From: Kibdelosporangium philippinense
GTDB taxonomy: Bacteria; Actinomycetota; Actinomycetes; Mycobacteriales; Pseudonocardiaceae
NCBI RefSeq assembly: GCF_021390435.2
Contig: NZ_JAJVCN010000001.1
Location: 2,790,001-2,854,000 of the forward strand
Reading direction: 5' to 3'
Length of the DNA: 64,000 nucleotides
How positions within the stretch are numbered: position 1 is the stretch's first letter; the number at the start of each line of letters is the position of its first letter. The position numbers and the translations under genes were made by a program. Positions 26,491 through 34,731 of this stretch are shown here, in pieces. The notes beneath the pieces were generated by a model. It was not told where the DNA came from. It did not search any database and worked only from the letters and a program-made list of their open reading frames with translations.

Positions 26491-27342
26491 ATGACGCTGC
26501 CCGATCGATGCGGGACGTTCACGATCGGAGGGCGCCCGATCACCCGGCTCGGACTCGGGACCGCGCAGATGAGCGAGTCCGGTGTGTGGAGCCATCCGAA
26601 GAACGCCACCGAAGCGGCAGGGGTGCTCAAGCAAGCGCTCGATCTTGGCGTGAATCTCATTGACGTCGCCGAGTCGTCCGGCCCGTTCGACTATGAAGAG
26701 CTCATCGCGCAAGCGCTGAACCCGTACCCGGACAACGTCCTGCTGATGGTCAAAGGCGGGCTGCTTCGATCACCGGAAGGGCAGTGGGAACCGGTGCCGC
26801 GGCCTTCGTTCCTCCGCAAACAGATCGAGACGCGGCTGTGGTTCCTGAAGCTCCAGCGCATACCGTTGTTTCAGTTGCACGGATTCAGTCCATTCGCTCC
26901 TATCGCTGACCAAATGGGACTGCTCACAGACCTGCAGCGCGAAGGAAAGATCGGGCAGATCGGGCTGGCGGAGGTAACAGTAGCCGAACTGGCGGAAGCG
27001 CGAAAATTCGCCGAGATCGCAACGGTTCAAGCGGAATACAACCTCATCAACCGGGCCGCCGACCCGTTGCTGGACTACGCGGAAGCGGCGAACATCGGTT
27101 TCATACCATGGCTTCCGTTGGCCACCGGAGCGCTGGCCAGCCAGGACGGCCCGCTGGCCGAGATGGCGCGACAGCGTGGTGTCACACCTGCGCAGCTCGC
27201 CCTCGCGTGGCTCTTGAAACGCTCGCCCGCGATGCTTCCCACCCCTGGAACCCTGAGCATCCAGCATTTGAACGACAACGTGTCCGCTGTGGACATTCCG
27301 TTGGAGGATCTGATGGCTCGTCTCACATCGTTGACCATGTAA
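26491..27342 (+). CDS. aldo/keto reductase family protein with a substituted active-site tyrosine
   Basis: 283-residue (beta/alpha)8 aldo/keto reductase with strong GGAGGAG before the ATG. NADPH-type architecture is clear: RLGLGTAQMS, LDLGVNLIDVAESSG, LLMVKGGLL (Lys), LFQLHGF (His), GKIGQIGLAEVTVAEL and IGFIPWLPLATGAL. The general-acid tyrosine of the D-x-A-x-x-Y-G motif is replaced by serine (DVAESSG), while the neighbouring Asp, Lys and His remain. Enzymes without this Tyr are usually poor reductases, so it may have another role or be inactive; a tyrosine a few residues later (FDYEE) cannot be excluded as a substitute. Third gene of the 25488 run. Confidence 0.8.
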   Translation: MTLPDRCGTFTIGGRPITRLGLGTAQMSESGVWSHPKNATEAAGVLKQALDLGVNLIDVAESSGPFDYEELIAQALNPYPDNVLLMVKGGLLRSPEGQWEPVPRPSFLRKQIETRLWFLKLQRIPLFQLHGFSPFAPIADQMGLLTDLQREGKIGQIGLAEVTVAELAEARKFAEIATVQAEYNLINRAADPLLDYAEAANIGFIPWLPLATGALASQDGPLAEMARQRGVTPAQLALAWLLKRSPAMLPTPGTLSIQHLNDNVSAVDIPLEDLMARLTSLTM

Positions 27343-27955
27343 CCGAGCCGTCAGTCTGTCCATAATGGACTATTGATCGCCACCTGCGTCACACCTATCG
27401 CACATACCACACCTGTTACCCACGTTGATGCCGTGAAGGTCACCTTGACGGCGTTGAACGCGCCGAACCTTCCCCTCGCACCGGCCTGCCGCCCGCACGG
27501 CGCGGCGGCACGTCGGCGTGACCGCGGCCATGGCGGCCTCCGCGCTGTGTCGCCAGGAGAACGTGCGGGTCACCTGCCTGAACACCGGTCCGGCAACGCC
27601 CGATCGGCAAGCTTGAAAATCCTGGCAGTGGCCGTCAACGCCTCTCACGAACAGTCGCGGGCGTGACCAGCGCTGGAGGGCCCAGGAGGCGGCCCTCCCG
27701 CCCTGGGAATGCCTCATTCAGGGGGCACTCGGATCACCTCGGATTGATCGTGGCCAGCGGAGACCGGCTCCGCCGAACAAACGCGGCAACGTCTGAGCCG
27801 GAGGCGGCAGGAAACGACGTCCTCGTTCAAGTTCATGTGTCGCGACCCTTGATGATGCCGTCGCTGCCTTCAATCCGGCCGAGCGGGTCGAAGGAAAGAC
27901 GATCATCCGCGTTCGCCCGTAAGGACTCCGGACGCGATGGCTCCTCAGGACGGTG
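27343..27955. other. 613-base gene-poor stretch with remnants
   Basis: No intact gene was recognised. A half operator (TGGACTATT) starts at 27366. A plus-strand scrap ending at TGA 27614-27616 (VRVTCLNTGP) resembles no family I can name. The remains of an NADP-dependent oxidoreductase lie at about 27770-27922 (separate entry). Confidence 0.6.
27770..27922 (+). pseudogene. zinc-type NADP-dependent quinone oxidoreductase remnant with large internal deletion
   Basis: Two short pieces on the plus strand match opposite ends of a medium-chain dehydrogenase/quinone reductase. PEAAGNDVLVQVHVS reads like the N-terminal strand (usually ...PGPGDVLVRVHAA), and, one frame over, TLDDAVAAFNPAERVEGKTIIRVRP to a TAA at 27920-27922 is the usual C-terminus. 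About 280 residues between them are missing. The match is from memory of the family and the pieces are short. Confidence 0.45.
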
Positions 27956-29346
27956 TCACCGATTCGGCTCCATCACACTTGTAGCCTCGTCATACTCCGG
28001 CCCCTTCGCCTTTCCTGCAGCAGGCAGGGCAATCAGCAGCACAGCTGCTCCGAGGACTGTGATGACCGCGATCCAGCCCGCGCCGACGTGCATGGCATGG
28101 ACAAACGCATTGTCAGCAGCCTGAGCAAGGGTGGGCTGGTGGATAGCGGTGGCGACGTGGCGGGCCTGTTCGGCGGACACTCGCGCCTGATCCCGCGCTG
28201 GACCGGGCAAACCCGCCAGCGAAGGCTCGATCGCACGTCGGTACATGATCGACAAGATCGTGCCGCCCACCGCGATTCCGACCACACTGCCGGTTTGTCG
28301 CACGGTGTTGGTGACGGCCGATCCCGCACCGGCCTGTTCCAACGGCAGGTTGCTGATCAATGCCGCCGTGACCGGGCCGATCACCATGCCGATCGAGAGA
28401 CCCTGGATCAGCAACAGGATCTCGATCCAGACGAGCGGAGTTTGCAGTCCGAGGAACCCGTATCCGCCCACGGTCAGCGCAGCCACGGTTAGCGCAGGCA
28501 CGGTGACAACGCGGACCGACAGGCGGCGAACCAGGCGCGAGGCAAGGGGTGCCCCCGCGAGCGCGCCGAGTGCGGTCGGGATATTGGCCAAACCTGCCTT
28601 CATCGGCGAAAACCCCAGCGCGCCTTGCAGGTAGAACGCGTTATAGAAGGTGATGGCGGCAACGGAGAAGAGCAACAATCCGAGCGCCATATTGCCGCCA
28701 CCGAATGTGCGTTGGGCGAGCAGTCGCGGGTCAAAACTAGGCACCTTGATACGCAGTTCGACGAGTACGAAAACGGCAAGCAGAACCAGACCGGCAACGA
28801 TGTTGCGACCGGGACATTGATCAGAAACACCGAGCCCCACCAGAAATGATCGAGCAGGAACCCGGCCAGCACCGGGCCCGCGGCCATTCCGACACCGGCC
28901 GACGTCGAGAAAATGCCGATCGCGGCAGCCCGCGCGGGGCCGGTAAAGGTCCACATGAGGATGGCCAACATGGCGGGAGTGATCAGCGCGCTGCCCACCC
29001 CCATCGCAGCTCGAGCTGCGATCAGCTGGCCCGCATCGGTTGCGTACGCCGCCCACAGCGAGGACCCGGCGAAGATCGCCAACCCATTGGAGAACACGGT
29101 CCGGTGACCGAACCGATCGCCCAATGCGCCTGCGGTGAACATCAATGTGGCGAAGGTTAGAGTGTACGAACCAGTCGCCCATTGCAGCTCACCGGGATTG
29201 GCGCCCAGTCCACGGACCGGGTCTGCGAGAGTCTCCAACGCAGTACTCAGGACGGTATTGTCCAGCCAAATCAGCAGCGAACACACCATGAGAACGGCAA
29301 GAATCAACTGCTGCCTAAATTTCGGCAGCGTTGGCGGCGCGATCAT
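27956..29346 (-). pseudogene. MFS drug transporter (DHA2/EmrB-type), broken by a frameshift
   Basis: From the ATG at 29346 a standard 14-TM pump begins: LILAVLMVCSLLIWLDNTVLSTALETL, LQWATGSYTLTFATLMFTAGALGDRFGHRTVF, AARAAMGVGSALITPAMLAILM and GPVLAGFLLDHFWWGSVFLINVPVAT. At about 28800 this frame leaves the family, and the pump resumes in another frame with RNIVAGLVLLAVFVLVEL through FLGLQTPLVWIEILLLIQGLSIGM to the stop at 27956. One indel near 28800 explains this; both halves are otherwise well preserved, so the break is recent or a sequencing error. Confidence 0.78.
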
Positions 29347-29618
29347 GAACACCTTCGGATATCGATCGGCGGGAACCCGGACGACCATAAGTAAACGTCG
29401 AGACGCTGTCAAGCTTGGAATTTCTCGTCAAAACTGTTGCGGTCGAACGAAATATATGCCCTCGGTCGAATTTGTGGACCGAACAATTTTGTGCCCTCTC
29501 GTGGATTTGCGATTTGAAGGATTTCATGCCTTTCTCGCGTGGTCGAGTCGGTCATCAGCTTGACGCGCTCCCGGCTTTCATCTGGTGTGACCAGGGTGGT
29601 CGGAGTAGAACCAGAGGT

Positions 29619-30500
29619 ATGCCCGAGTCCGGTCGGCGCCCTGACCCGCATCTCACGGTGAAGCGTGAGGTGCTGGTGCGGTATCTGGATGCGTGGACTC
29701 CGGCGGTGTTGCGGTCGCACCGCGGTGCCACCTTTGTCGAATCCGGGGCCAGTGTCTTCGTGGCGGACGCGTTTCGGGTTTTCAGTGAGTTCGCCGATCG
29801 CCTTGATGGACAGCGTTTGAACGTGGTCATCGTCGGGAGCGCGGCGGAGTTGGGGCAGGCGCCGGAGGGGATATCGGTGTGGTCGGTCGCCGATCCGGAG
29901 TCTCTCGCCGTCACCGGGCCCGCGCTGGCATATCTGGACGCTGTAGATGACAACGCGCTCACCGAGCAGGGCGTATGGCAGCTTGTCGCGTCGCTTGCGC
30001 GGGACAAGGCGCGGGAAGTGCTGCTCACCTTGCCGTCATCGGAGCGCGTGATGGATCACCGAAACGTGCTGCGGGATGCAGGGTTGTCGTACGTGGTCAC
30101 CGTTGAGCTCGTCGCCGATCGTGGCCGGGACCAGCTGATGGTGTTCGCGACTGGGGATAGCAAGCACTTGGTGAACTTCAAGAACGAGCTATGGGCCGCT
30201 GACGAGTTCGCGGGGATTCGCTACCGCGATCCGCTCGACGCCGAGCACACGTCGATCGACATCTCGCTCACGCCACGCCTTCATCCGCTGCGCACGGCGT
30301 TGGTGGCGGAACTCGCGCGGCGGGGCAGTTGTACCGTCGCTGAGCTGCAGCGGCACACGTTGCTCGAGACGATCTACCGTCCCGCAGACGCCATCGGCGC
30401 GTTGACTATGGAAGTCTCGGCGGGTGGCATCACTCGGGAGCCGGAGAAAGGGCGTTTGACTCCACGTACCGTTGTCGGCTGTCGTGAAGGTCCTCGATAG
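29619..30500 (+). CDS. three-Cys-motif partner (TcmP)-like protein
   Basis: 293-residue cytoplasmic protein. The N-terminal VKREVLVRYLDAWTPAVLRSH resembles the K-x-x-x-L-x-x-Y-L-x-x-W opening of TcmP proteins, and the late segment QLMVFATGDSKHLVNFKNELW resembles their F-A-T-x-x-x-x-x-x-x-M-K-x-x-M-W element; a winged-helix-like stretch (LRTALVAELARRGSCTVAELQRHTLLETIYRPADAIGAL) follows. No Gram-specific methyltransferase motif is clear and no three-Cys partner (phage Gp37/Gp68-type) gene was found beside it. The ATG at 29619 is preferred; the frame extends upstream to 29415 without conserved sequence. Identification is tentative. Confidence 0.45.
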   Translation: MPESGRRPDPHLTVKREVLVRYLDAWTPAVLRSHRGATFVESGASVFVADAFRVFSEFADRLDGQRLNVVIVGSAAELGQAPEGISVWSVADPESLAVTGPALAYLDAVDDNALTEQGVWQLVASLARDKAREVLLTLPSSERVMDHRNVLRDAGLSYVVTVELVADRGRDQLMVFATGDSKHLVNFKNELWAADEFAGIRYRDPLDAEHTSIDISLTPRLHPLRTALVAELARRGSCTVAELQRHTLLETIYRPADAIGALTMEVSAGGITREPEKGRLTPRTVVGCREGPR

Positions 30501-30569
30501 GTAGCGTCAGATGACGTGCAGCAGTTGCTTGATCGCTTCGACGCGTGCAGGCCTGGGATGGGGGCGGTA

Positions 30570-30787
30570 CGTTCGTCCGGCGTGTACACCCGCACGCTGA
30601 CATCCGGCGCGCCTTGGTAGCCGGGAATGCCCACCTCCTCGACGCTCAGGCGCCGCTGCGACTCATATCGCGGGGCCGCGTCGAGAAACCGCTCAGTTAG
30701 TTCACGCACACCCTGGACGTCGGAAAGATCGAGAACCGGCAGCATGGGTGCTATCGCCGCCAACTCCGCGTCCAGAACGTAATCCAT
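30570..30787 (-). pseudogene. alpha/beta-hydrolase (HSL-type esterase) N-terminal remnant
   Basis: An ATG at 30787 with AGGAAG upstream opens DYVLDAELAAIAPMLPVLDL, RFLDAAP and VGIPGYQGAPDVSVRVYTPDE, the usual N-terminal cap of hormone-sensitive-lipase-like esterases. Where the HGGGF oxyanion-hole motif should begin (after PIPG) the sequence diverges into unrelated codons that run on to 30374. The Ser-Asp-His catalytic domain is absent, so this is a truncated relic. Confidence 0.65.
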
Positions 30788-30919
30788 TGAACTTCCTTTG
30801 ATGTCGCGGTGAGCCTTCCCCGTCGACAAACTACGCCGAATAATTCGATGTTCAGGTTTGGTGGCACGCAGCCGGGCAGATTGTTGCCATGGCAGCCCGG
30901 GCTGGCCGTGGTTTAGCGT

Positions 30920-31228
30920 TCAATGCCCCAGCAGGCACACATTGGTCACGGCCAGCCTTGCTTCACGATCCGCGGGTTTCAGGAGCGGTACAGCGTCAAA
31001 CTTGGCAGCGCGGCCGCGTCCGAACAGCACATCGATGGCCAGCTGGAGAGTCCGCGGCGCGGCTTCGGCGGTGGCGGCGACATGCAGCTTCCAGCCCTGC
31101 GCCGGATGGCTCGCGCCAGATGGACGGATGTAGCACCACACGTCAGCGAACGTGATCTTGGTACCCGGGTGGTCAGGCAACCGGCTGCGCGGAATCCGTA
31201 TGAATGCCGAATCGTCATCGATCGACAT
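30920..31228 (-). pseudogene. class III/IV lanthipeptide synthetase (LanKC-like) lyase-domain fragment
   Basis: About 102 codons from an ATG at 31228. WCYIRPSGASHPAQGWKLHVAATAEAAPRTLQLAIDVL followed by AAKF matches the segment P-x-Q-G-W-K-x-H-V-S-A-T...F-K-F near the N-terminus of LanKC/LanL lanthionine synthetases, in the phosphoSer/Thr lyase domain. The rest of that domain, the kinase and the cyclase are missing, and the last 25 codons (LLKPADREARLAVT) are off-family. No precursor peptide or transporter is nearby. Most likely a relic of a lanthipeptide cluster; a short stand-alone lyase-like protein is a weaker alternative. Confidence 0.45.
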
Positions 31229-31413
31229 CGTCGGCAATTGTCCTTGCTTGTCACCGAAAAACTGGGGAAACCATCTGGCAGCACACGCCGGAAATGTCAC
31301 TGCCCCGGCCGGTCGGTTGCGACCCGGCAATATTGTCGGCGAAGAAGGCAGGAACAAAGCTGCGAAGAAGGGTTTCAGGAGAGGCTGAAGAGGGTTTCCT
31401 CAAGGTATCCGAG

Positions 31414-31746
31414 CTATCCGCGGGGCGCGTACATGATCACGGCCACACCGATCAGGCAGATCGCGGCGCCGATGTAGTCCCATCGATCTGGCTGGAACTT
31501 GTCCACGATGATGCCCCAGGCAAGCGACCCGGCCACGAACACACCGCCGTAGGCGGCAAGGATCCGGCCGAAGTGAGCATCGGGTTGCAGCGTGGCCACA
31601 AAGCCGTACACACCAAGCGCGATCACGCCACCGGCGATCCACAGTAGACCTCGATGTTCCCGGATTCCTTGCCAGACCAGCCATGCAACGCCGATCTCGG
31701 CTAGTGCGGCCAGCACGAACAACACCAGCGAACGGACCAAGGTCAT
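31414..31746 (-). CDS. YnfA family small membrane protein
   Basis: 110-residue integral membrane protein with four hydrophobic helices: [63 protein letters not shown] and [18 protein letters not shown]. This is the UPF0060/YnfA family, related to small multidrug-resistance proteins. Its start is 10 bases after the MerR-type regulator's stop on the same strand, so it is likely controlled by that metal-responsive regulator. In other actinobacteria YnfA is often linked to mercury or drug resistance; the substrate here is unknown. Confidence 0.88.
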   Translation of the reverse strand: MTLVRSLVLFVLAALAEIGVAWLVWQGIREHRGLLWIAGGVIALGVYGFVATLQPDAHFGRILAAYGGVFVAGSLAWGIIVDKFQPDRWDYIGAAICLIGVAVIMYAPRG

Positions 31747-31756
31747 GATCCAGACA

Positions 31757-32176
31757 TTAACCCACGATTCGAGCTGAATCGGCGAACGGTATCGGGCACG
31801 ATGGCTCGTGCGAGCACGCGACCAGATCGTCGCAGCCAGCGGTGAGCGCCGCTCGCAAAGCGTCTCGGATAACGCCAAGGTCAACGATCTTCGCCTCGAC
31901 CTCGGCCAGTTTGGCCGTCGCTCGTGCCTGCAATCCGTCTTGCGTCTGCCTGCGACGGCTTATTTCCAGCAGGTCACTGATCTCGTCCAAGGTGAACCCG
32001 AGCCGCTGCGCGGTTTTGATGACTTTCAGCACCGTCACCGTTTCAGGCGGATACATCCGGTGCCCGCCCAGCGTGCGGTCCGGTGTGGACAGTAGGCCGC
32101 GACGTTCGTAATAGCGCAAGGTTTGCGGGTTGACCCCGGCCGCCTCGGCGAGCTGCCCGCTACGCAGACCGGTCAT
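31757..32176 (-). CDS. MerR family regulator, heavy-metal type
   Basis: 139-residue MerR protein: winged helix [24 protein letters not shown], then [35 protein letters not shown], a dimerisation helix and a C-terminal cysteine cluster [14 protein letters not shown] suited to binding a thiophilic metal such as Hg(II). Such regulators bend DNA between -35 and -10 elements. It starts in an ATGA overlap with a small upstream frame (32173-32364) and precedes ynfA by 10 bases, forming a probable operon. No mercuric reductase gene is in the window. Confidence 0.88.
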   Translation of the reverse strand: MTGLRSGQLAEAAGVNPQTLRYYERRGLLSTPDRTLGGHRMYPPETVTVLKVIKTAQRLGFTLDEISDLLEISRRRQTQDGLQARATAKLAEVEAKIVDLGVIRDALRAALTAGCDDLVACSHEPSCPIPFADSARIVG

Positions 32177-32364
32177 GACGACATACCTGCGGCCGCGACA
32201 GCGCGAGCGACGGTCCCAGTTCCAGCCGCAGTTGGGTGAACTTCGGGCTGATGCAAGGCGCGGAGCGCGGCTGCGAAGAGCTGATCGAAGTCCGCTTCCC
32301 ACAACGGTTGTTCCGCGATGGGCAGCGTGCACGCCTCGGGTGTCCATGTCTTTTCGGTGGTCAT
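32173..32364 (-). CDS. small WTPEACTLP-type protein, C-terminally frameshifted
   Basis: 63 codons. The N-terminal TWTPEACTLPIAEQPLWEADFDQLFAAALRAL matches a common small actinobacterial protein that usually continues into an L-R-L-E-L segment and a C-C-S-F-F motif. Here, after ALHQ, the family-like KFTQLRLELGPS continues in another frame, while the actual frame runs to a TGA that overlaps the merR ATG. The Cys-Cys end is lost, so the protein is probably damaged, although the frame still provides coupling to merR. Family function unknown, often next to metal-resistance genes. Confidence 0.5.
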   Translation of the reverse strand: MTTEKTWTPEACTLPIAEQPLWEADFDQLFAAALRALHQPEVHPTAAGTGTVARAVAAAGMSS

Positions 32365-32412
32365 GTCACAACGGTAAGCCTGTACCCAAGTACCACATGC
32401 AAGCCCAGTCGA

Positions 32413-32781
32413 TCAGATCGCGACTCGCGACCACTCGGTGGCCGGGCGGGCCAGTAGGGCGGCGAGTTTGTCGGTGACTTCGGGTCGCAGCCAGTAGTAG
32501 ACCCAGGTGCCACGGCGTTCCGAGTCGACGAGTCCGGCTTGGCGTAGCAGTTTGAGGTGATGCGAGATCGTCGGCTGGGACAGGTCGAACGCGGGCGTCA
32601 GCTCGCAGACACAGACCCCGGCATCAGTCTCTGCGGCAGCGATCATGGACAGCAGCCGGAGACGGATCGGGTCGCCGAGCGCCTTGAACACCGCGGCCAG
32701 CTCAGTCGCTTGCTCCTCGTCGAGGGGAGCGGACTGCAGCCTCGTGCGGCAAGACCCGGTCTGCAGCTCCTGTTTTGACAT
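32413..32781 (-). CDS. arsR: ArsR/SmtB family repressor, arsenic type
   Basis: 122-residue winged-helix metalloregulator. ELAAVFKALGDPIRLRLLSMIAAAE, CVCELTPAFDLSQPTISHHLKLLRQAGLV and RRGTWVYYWL are the ArsR core. The CVC motif in the recognition-helix region together with the N-terminal cysteine (GSCRTRL) is a likely As(III)/Sb(III) site, as in actinobacterial ArsR. It diverges from arsM across 69 bases that contain an inverted repeat (32799-32828). Start is the ATG at 32781; the frame extends upstream to 32823 through the operator region. Confidence 0.9.
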   Translation of the reverse strand: MSKQELQTGSCRTRLQSAPLDEEQATELAAVFKALGDPIRLRLLSMIAAAETDAGVCVCELTPAFDLSQPTISHHLKLLRQAGLVDSERRGTWVYYWLRPEVTDKLAALLARPATEWSRVAI

Positions 32782-32790
32782 CTTTCTATA

Positions 32791-32828
32791 TTGACAGGCT
32801 TCGATGAAGGCGGCAACATGCATCGAAG
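32791..32828. promoter_or_regulatory. arsR-arsM divergent promoter region with inverted repeat
   Basis: CTTCGATG at 32799-32806 and CATCGAAG at 32821-32828 form perfect 8-base arms separated by 14 bases, and a second GATCGAT-like half (CCATCGATAT) follows at 32830. TTGACA at 32791-32796 could be a -35 element reading towards arsM. The position suits an ArsR operator. Confidence 0.5.
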
Positions 32829-32850
32829 ACCATCGATATAGGGAGCTGGC

Positions 32851-33600
32851 GTGACTGAATCAATCGACCTTCGCGAAGTTGTCCGTACTCGATACGCCGC
32901 CACGGCGCTCAAGGTCACCGAGGGTGGGGGAGCCCGTTGCGGGCCGGAAGCGGTCGAGGTCGACGAGAACTTCGGGGCCACGCTCTATTCCGCCGCGGAA
33001 CGTGACGCGTTGCCCGCGGAGGCGATCGCCGCGTCCCTTGGGTGTGGCAATCCGACCGCGGTCGCGGAGTTGCGTGCGGGGGAGCGCGTGCTTGACCTGG
33101 GCTCGGGCGGCGGGATCGACGTGCTTTTGTCCGCGCGCCGGGTCGGCCCGGCCGGCAAGGCGTACGGGCTGGACATGACCGACGAGATGCTCGCACTGGC
33201 GCTGGCCAACAAGGCCAAGGCAGGCGCCGAGAACGTGGAGTTCCTCAAGGGGACGATCGAGTCGATCCCGTTGCCTGCCAACACTGTCGACGTGGTGATC
33301 TCCAACTGCGTGATCAACCTGTCGACGGACAAGCCCGCGGTGTTCGCTGAGACGTTCCGGGTACTGACGCCGGGCGGCCGATTCGGAGTGTCCGACATCG
33401 TCGCCGACGACGATCTCACCGCCGAACAGCGGGCGGAGCGCGGCTCGTATGTCGCCTGCATCGCCGGAGCGCTGAGCTTCAGCGAGTACCGCGCAGGGCT
33501 GCAGGCAGCTGGGTTCACCGACATCGAGATCATCTCGACGCACGAGGTCGCCGAATCCATGCACTCGGCCATCATCCGCGCCACGAAGCCCGGAGAGTGA
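32851..33600 (+). CDS. arsM: arsenite S-adenosylmethionine methyltransferase
   Basis: 249-residue class I methyltransferase of the ArsM family. RVLDLGSGGGIDVLLSARRVG binds AdoMet; YGLDMTDEML, NVEFLKGTIESIPLP, VISNCVINLSTDK and VSDIVADDDLT are characteristic. Conserved cysteines for As(III) are seen in LGCGNPT, SNCVINL and VACIAGAL. It methylates arsenite, giving volatile or less bound products. GTG start with GGGAGC upstream. It is divergent from arsR and followed by arsC, making an arsenic detoxification block without a visible efflux pump. Confidence 0.93.
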   Translation: MTESIDLREVVRTRYAATALKVTEGGGARCGPEAVEVDENFGATLYSAAERDALPAEAIAASLGCGNPTAVAELRAGERVLDLGSGGGIDVLLSARRVGPAGKAYGLDMTDEMLALALANKAKAGAENVEFLKGTIESIPLPANTVDVVISNCVINLSTDKPAVFAETFRVLTPGGRFGVSDIVADDDLTAEQRAERGSYVACIAGALSFSEYRAGLQAAGFTDIEIISTHEVAESMHSAIIRATKPGE

Positions 33601-33705
33601 CTTGACGCGGTGCCCGACCCGTGAGAATCGGCACGGATGAGGTCTTCGAGCAAGCCTTCCGTGACCTCGTCGACCGCGTTGAGCTACATCCCCTGGGAGA
33701 CAACG

Positions 33706-34119
33706 ATGCCTGACAAGCCGACCGTGCTGTTTCTCTGCGTGCACAACGCGGGTCGTAGCCAGATGGCCCTTGGGTTCTTCCAGCACCTCGCCGGAGACGG
33801 CGCGGTGGCGTGGTCCGGTGGCTCCGAACCCGCCGATGAGATCAACCCGTCCGCGATCGCGGCCATGGCCGAGCGTGGCATCGACATCTCTCGCGAATTC
33901 CCCAAACCCTGGACTCAGGAAACTGTGCAAGCCGCGGACGTGGTGATCACGATGGGCTGTGGCGACACCTGCCCGGTGTTCCCCGGCAAGCGCTACCTGG
34001 ATTGGCAGCTCGACGACCCGGCGGGCAAGAGCGTCGAGGACGTCCGGCCCGTGCGTGACGAGATCGAACGCCGTGTGCGTGGCCTGCTCGAGGAACTCAA
34101 TGTCCCCGCACTCGGCTGA
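33706..34119 (+). CDS. arsC: arsenate reductase, low-molecular-weight phosphatase fold
   Basis: 137-residue enzyme with the PTP loop VLFLCVHNAGRSQMA near the N-terminus and further cysteines in MGCGDTCPVFPGK, as in thioredoxin- or mycothiol-linked ArsC enzymes. It reduces As(V) to As(III), the substrate for arsM. The ATG at 33706 follows GGGAGA; 105 bases separate it from arsM. The frame continues past its TGA (34117-34119), in the same phase, into a nucleotidyltransferase fragment (34120-34488). Confidence 0.9.
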   Translation: MPDKPTVLFLCVHNAGRSQMALGFFQHLAGDGAVAWSGGSEPADEINPSAIAAMAERGIDISREFPKPWTQETVQAADVVITMGCGDTCPVFPGKRYLDWQLDDPAGKSVEDVRPVRDEIERRVRGLLEELNVPALG

Positions 34120-34488
34120 CCCACGACCTCACCGGACCGCCGCGAGCCGTTACCCGACCTGGGCAGGCGTTTCGTCTGGCCGGACGGGTTTCGTGCCCTG
34201 CGAATATTTCGCGCGAAATATGGACGAGCGGTCGACTTCGGCAAGGATCTCGAACCCTCGGCACGTCAGGGCGAGTTCTTCGGAGTCAGCCGGTGGAGCC
34301 CGGCCGACGCGGCTCGGCTGGCTTCGGCCATCGAGGAAATGCTCGCCGAGGGCAGGGTCGGTGACTGGTACGAGTTCGCGATGCGCCAGCTGGCTGTCGA
34401 AGGCGGGCTGGAGGTGCTGGATGCGACTTCCGACGAATGGGCGCAAGTCGATTCGGCCGAAGACATTCCCGTGGCGACGTTCAAGTAA
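34120..34488 (+). pseudogene. sugar/choline-phosphate nucleotidylyltransferase C-terminal fragment
   Basis: A frame with no usable start runs from the arsC stop to TAA at 34486-34488. GEFFGVSRWSPADAARLASAIEEM, VGDWYEFAMRQLAVEGG and the closing WAQVDSAEDIPVA match the C-terminal third of NTP-transferases of the sugar-phosphate/choline-phosphate cytidylyltransferase type (usual ending W-x-E-I-D-T-x-E-D-L). The N-terminal nucleotide-binding LAAGxGxR part is missing. It is a 5'-truncated relic in the same phase as arsC, so read-through of the arsC TGA would fuse them. Confidence 0.6.
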
Positions 34489-34731
34489 CAGGTGTGTGGC
34501 AAGTGGGACTCACGGGACGGCTAATTGTCCATTGTGGACCTTAAATGTCGGCGACAGCCGACCCTGCGCCGTTTGTGACTAGCTGGGACGTTTGAGTCAG
34601 TGGCAGTGGGACTGGGCTGCCAGGGCAAGAGTTGCGGCATAGCGTGGCGTTCAACGGCGTGAGGGCCGAGTTAGGCGCGTTCAACCTGGATTCACCGAAG
34701 ATCTTGGTGGGTTGGTCGTGTCGTGAACGGG

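Noticed and set aside
29619..30500. Confident assignment as a TcmP methyltransferase with its three-Cys partner
   Set aside because: Only two weak motif matches were seen and no partner gene is adjacent, so the call is kept tentative.
34519..34533. GTCCATTGTGGAC palindrome as another TetR site
   Set aside because: The half-sites are inverted relative to the GGACT...AGTCC consensus (GTCC...GGAC), so it is a different palindrome.
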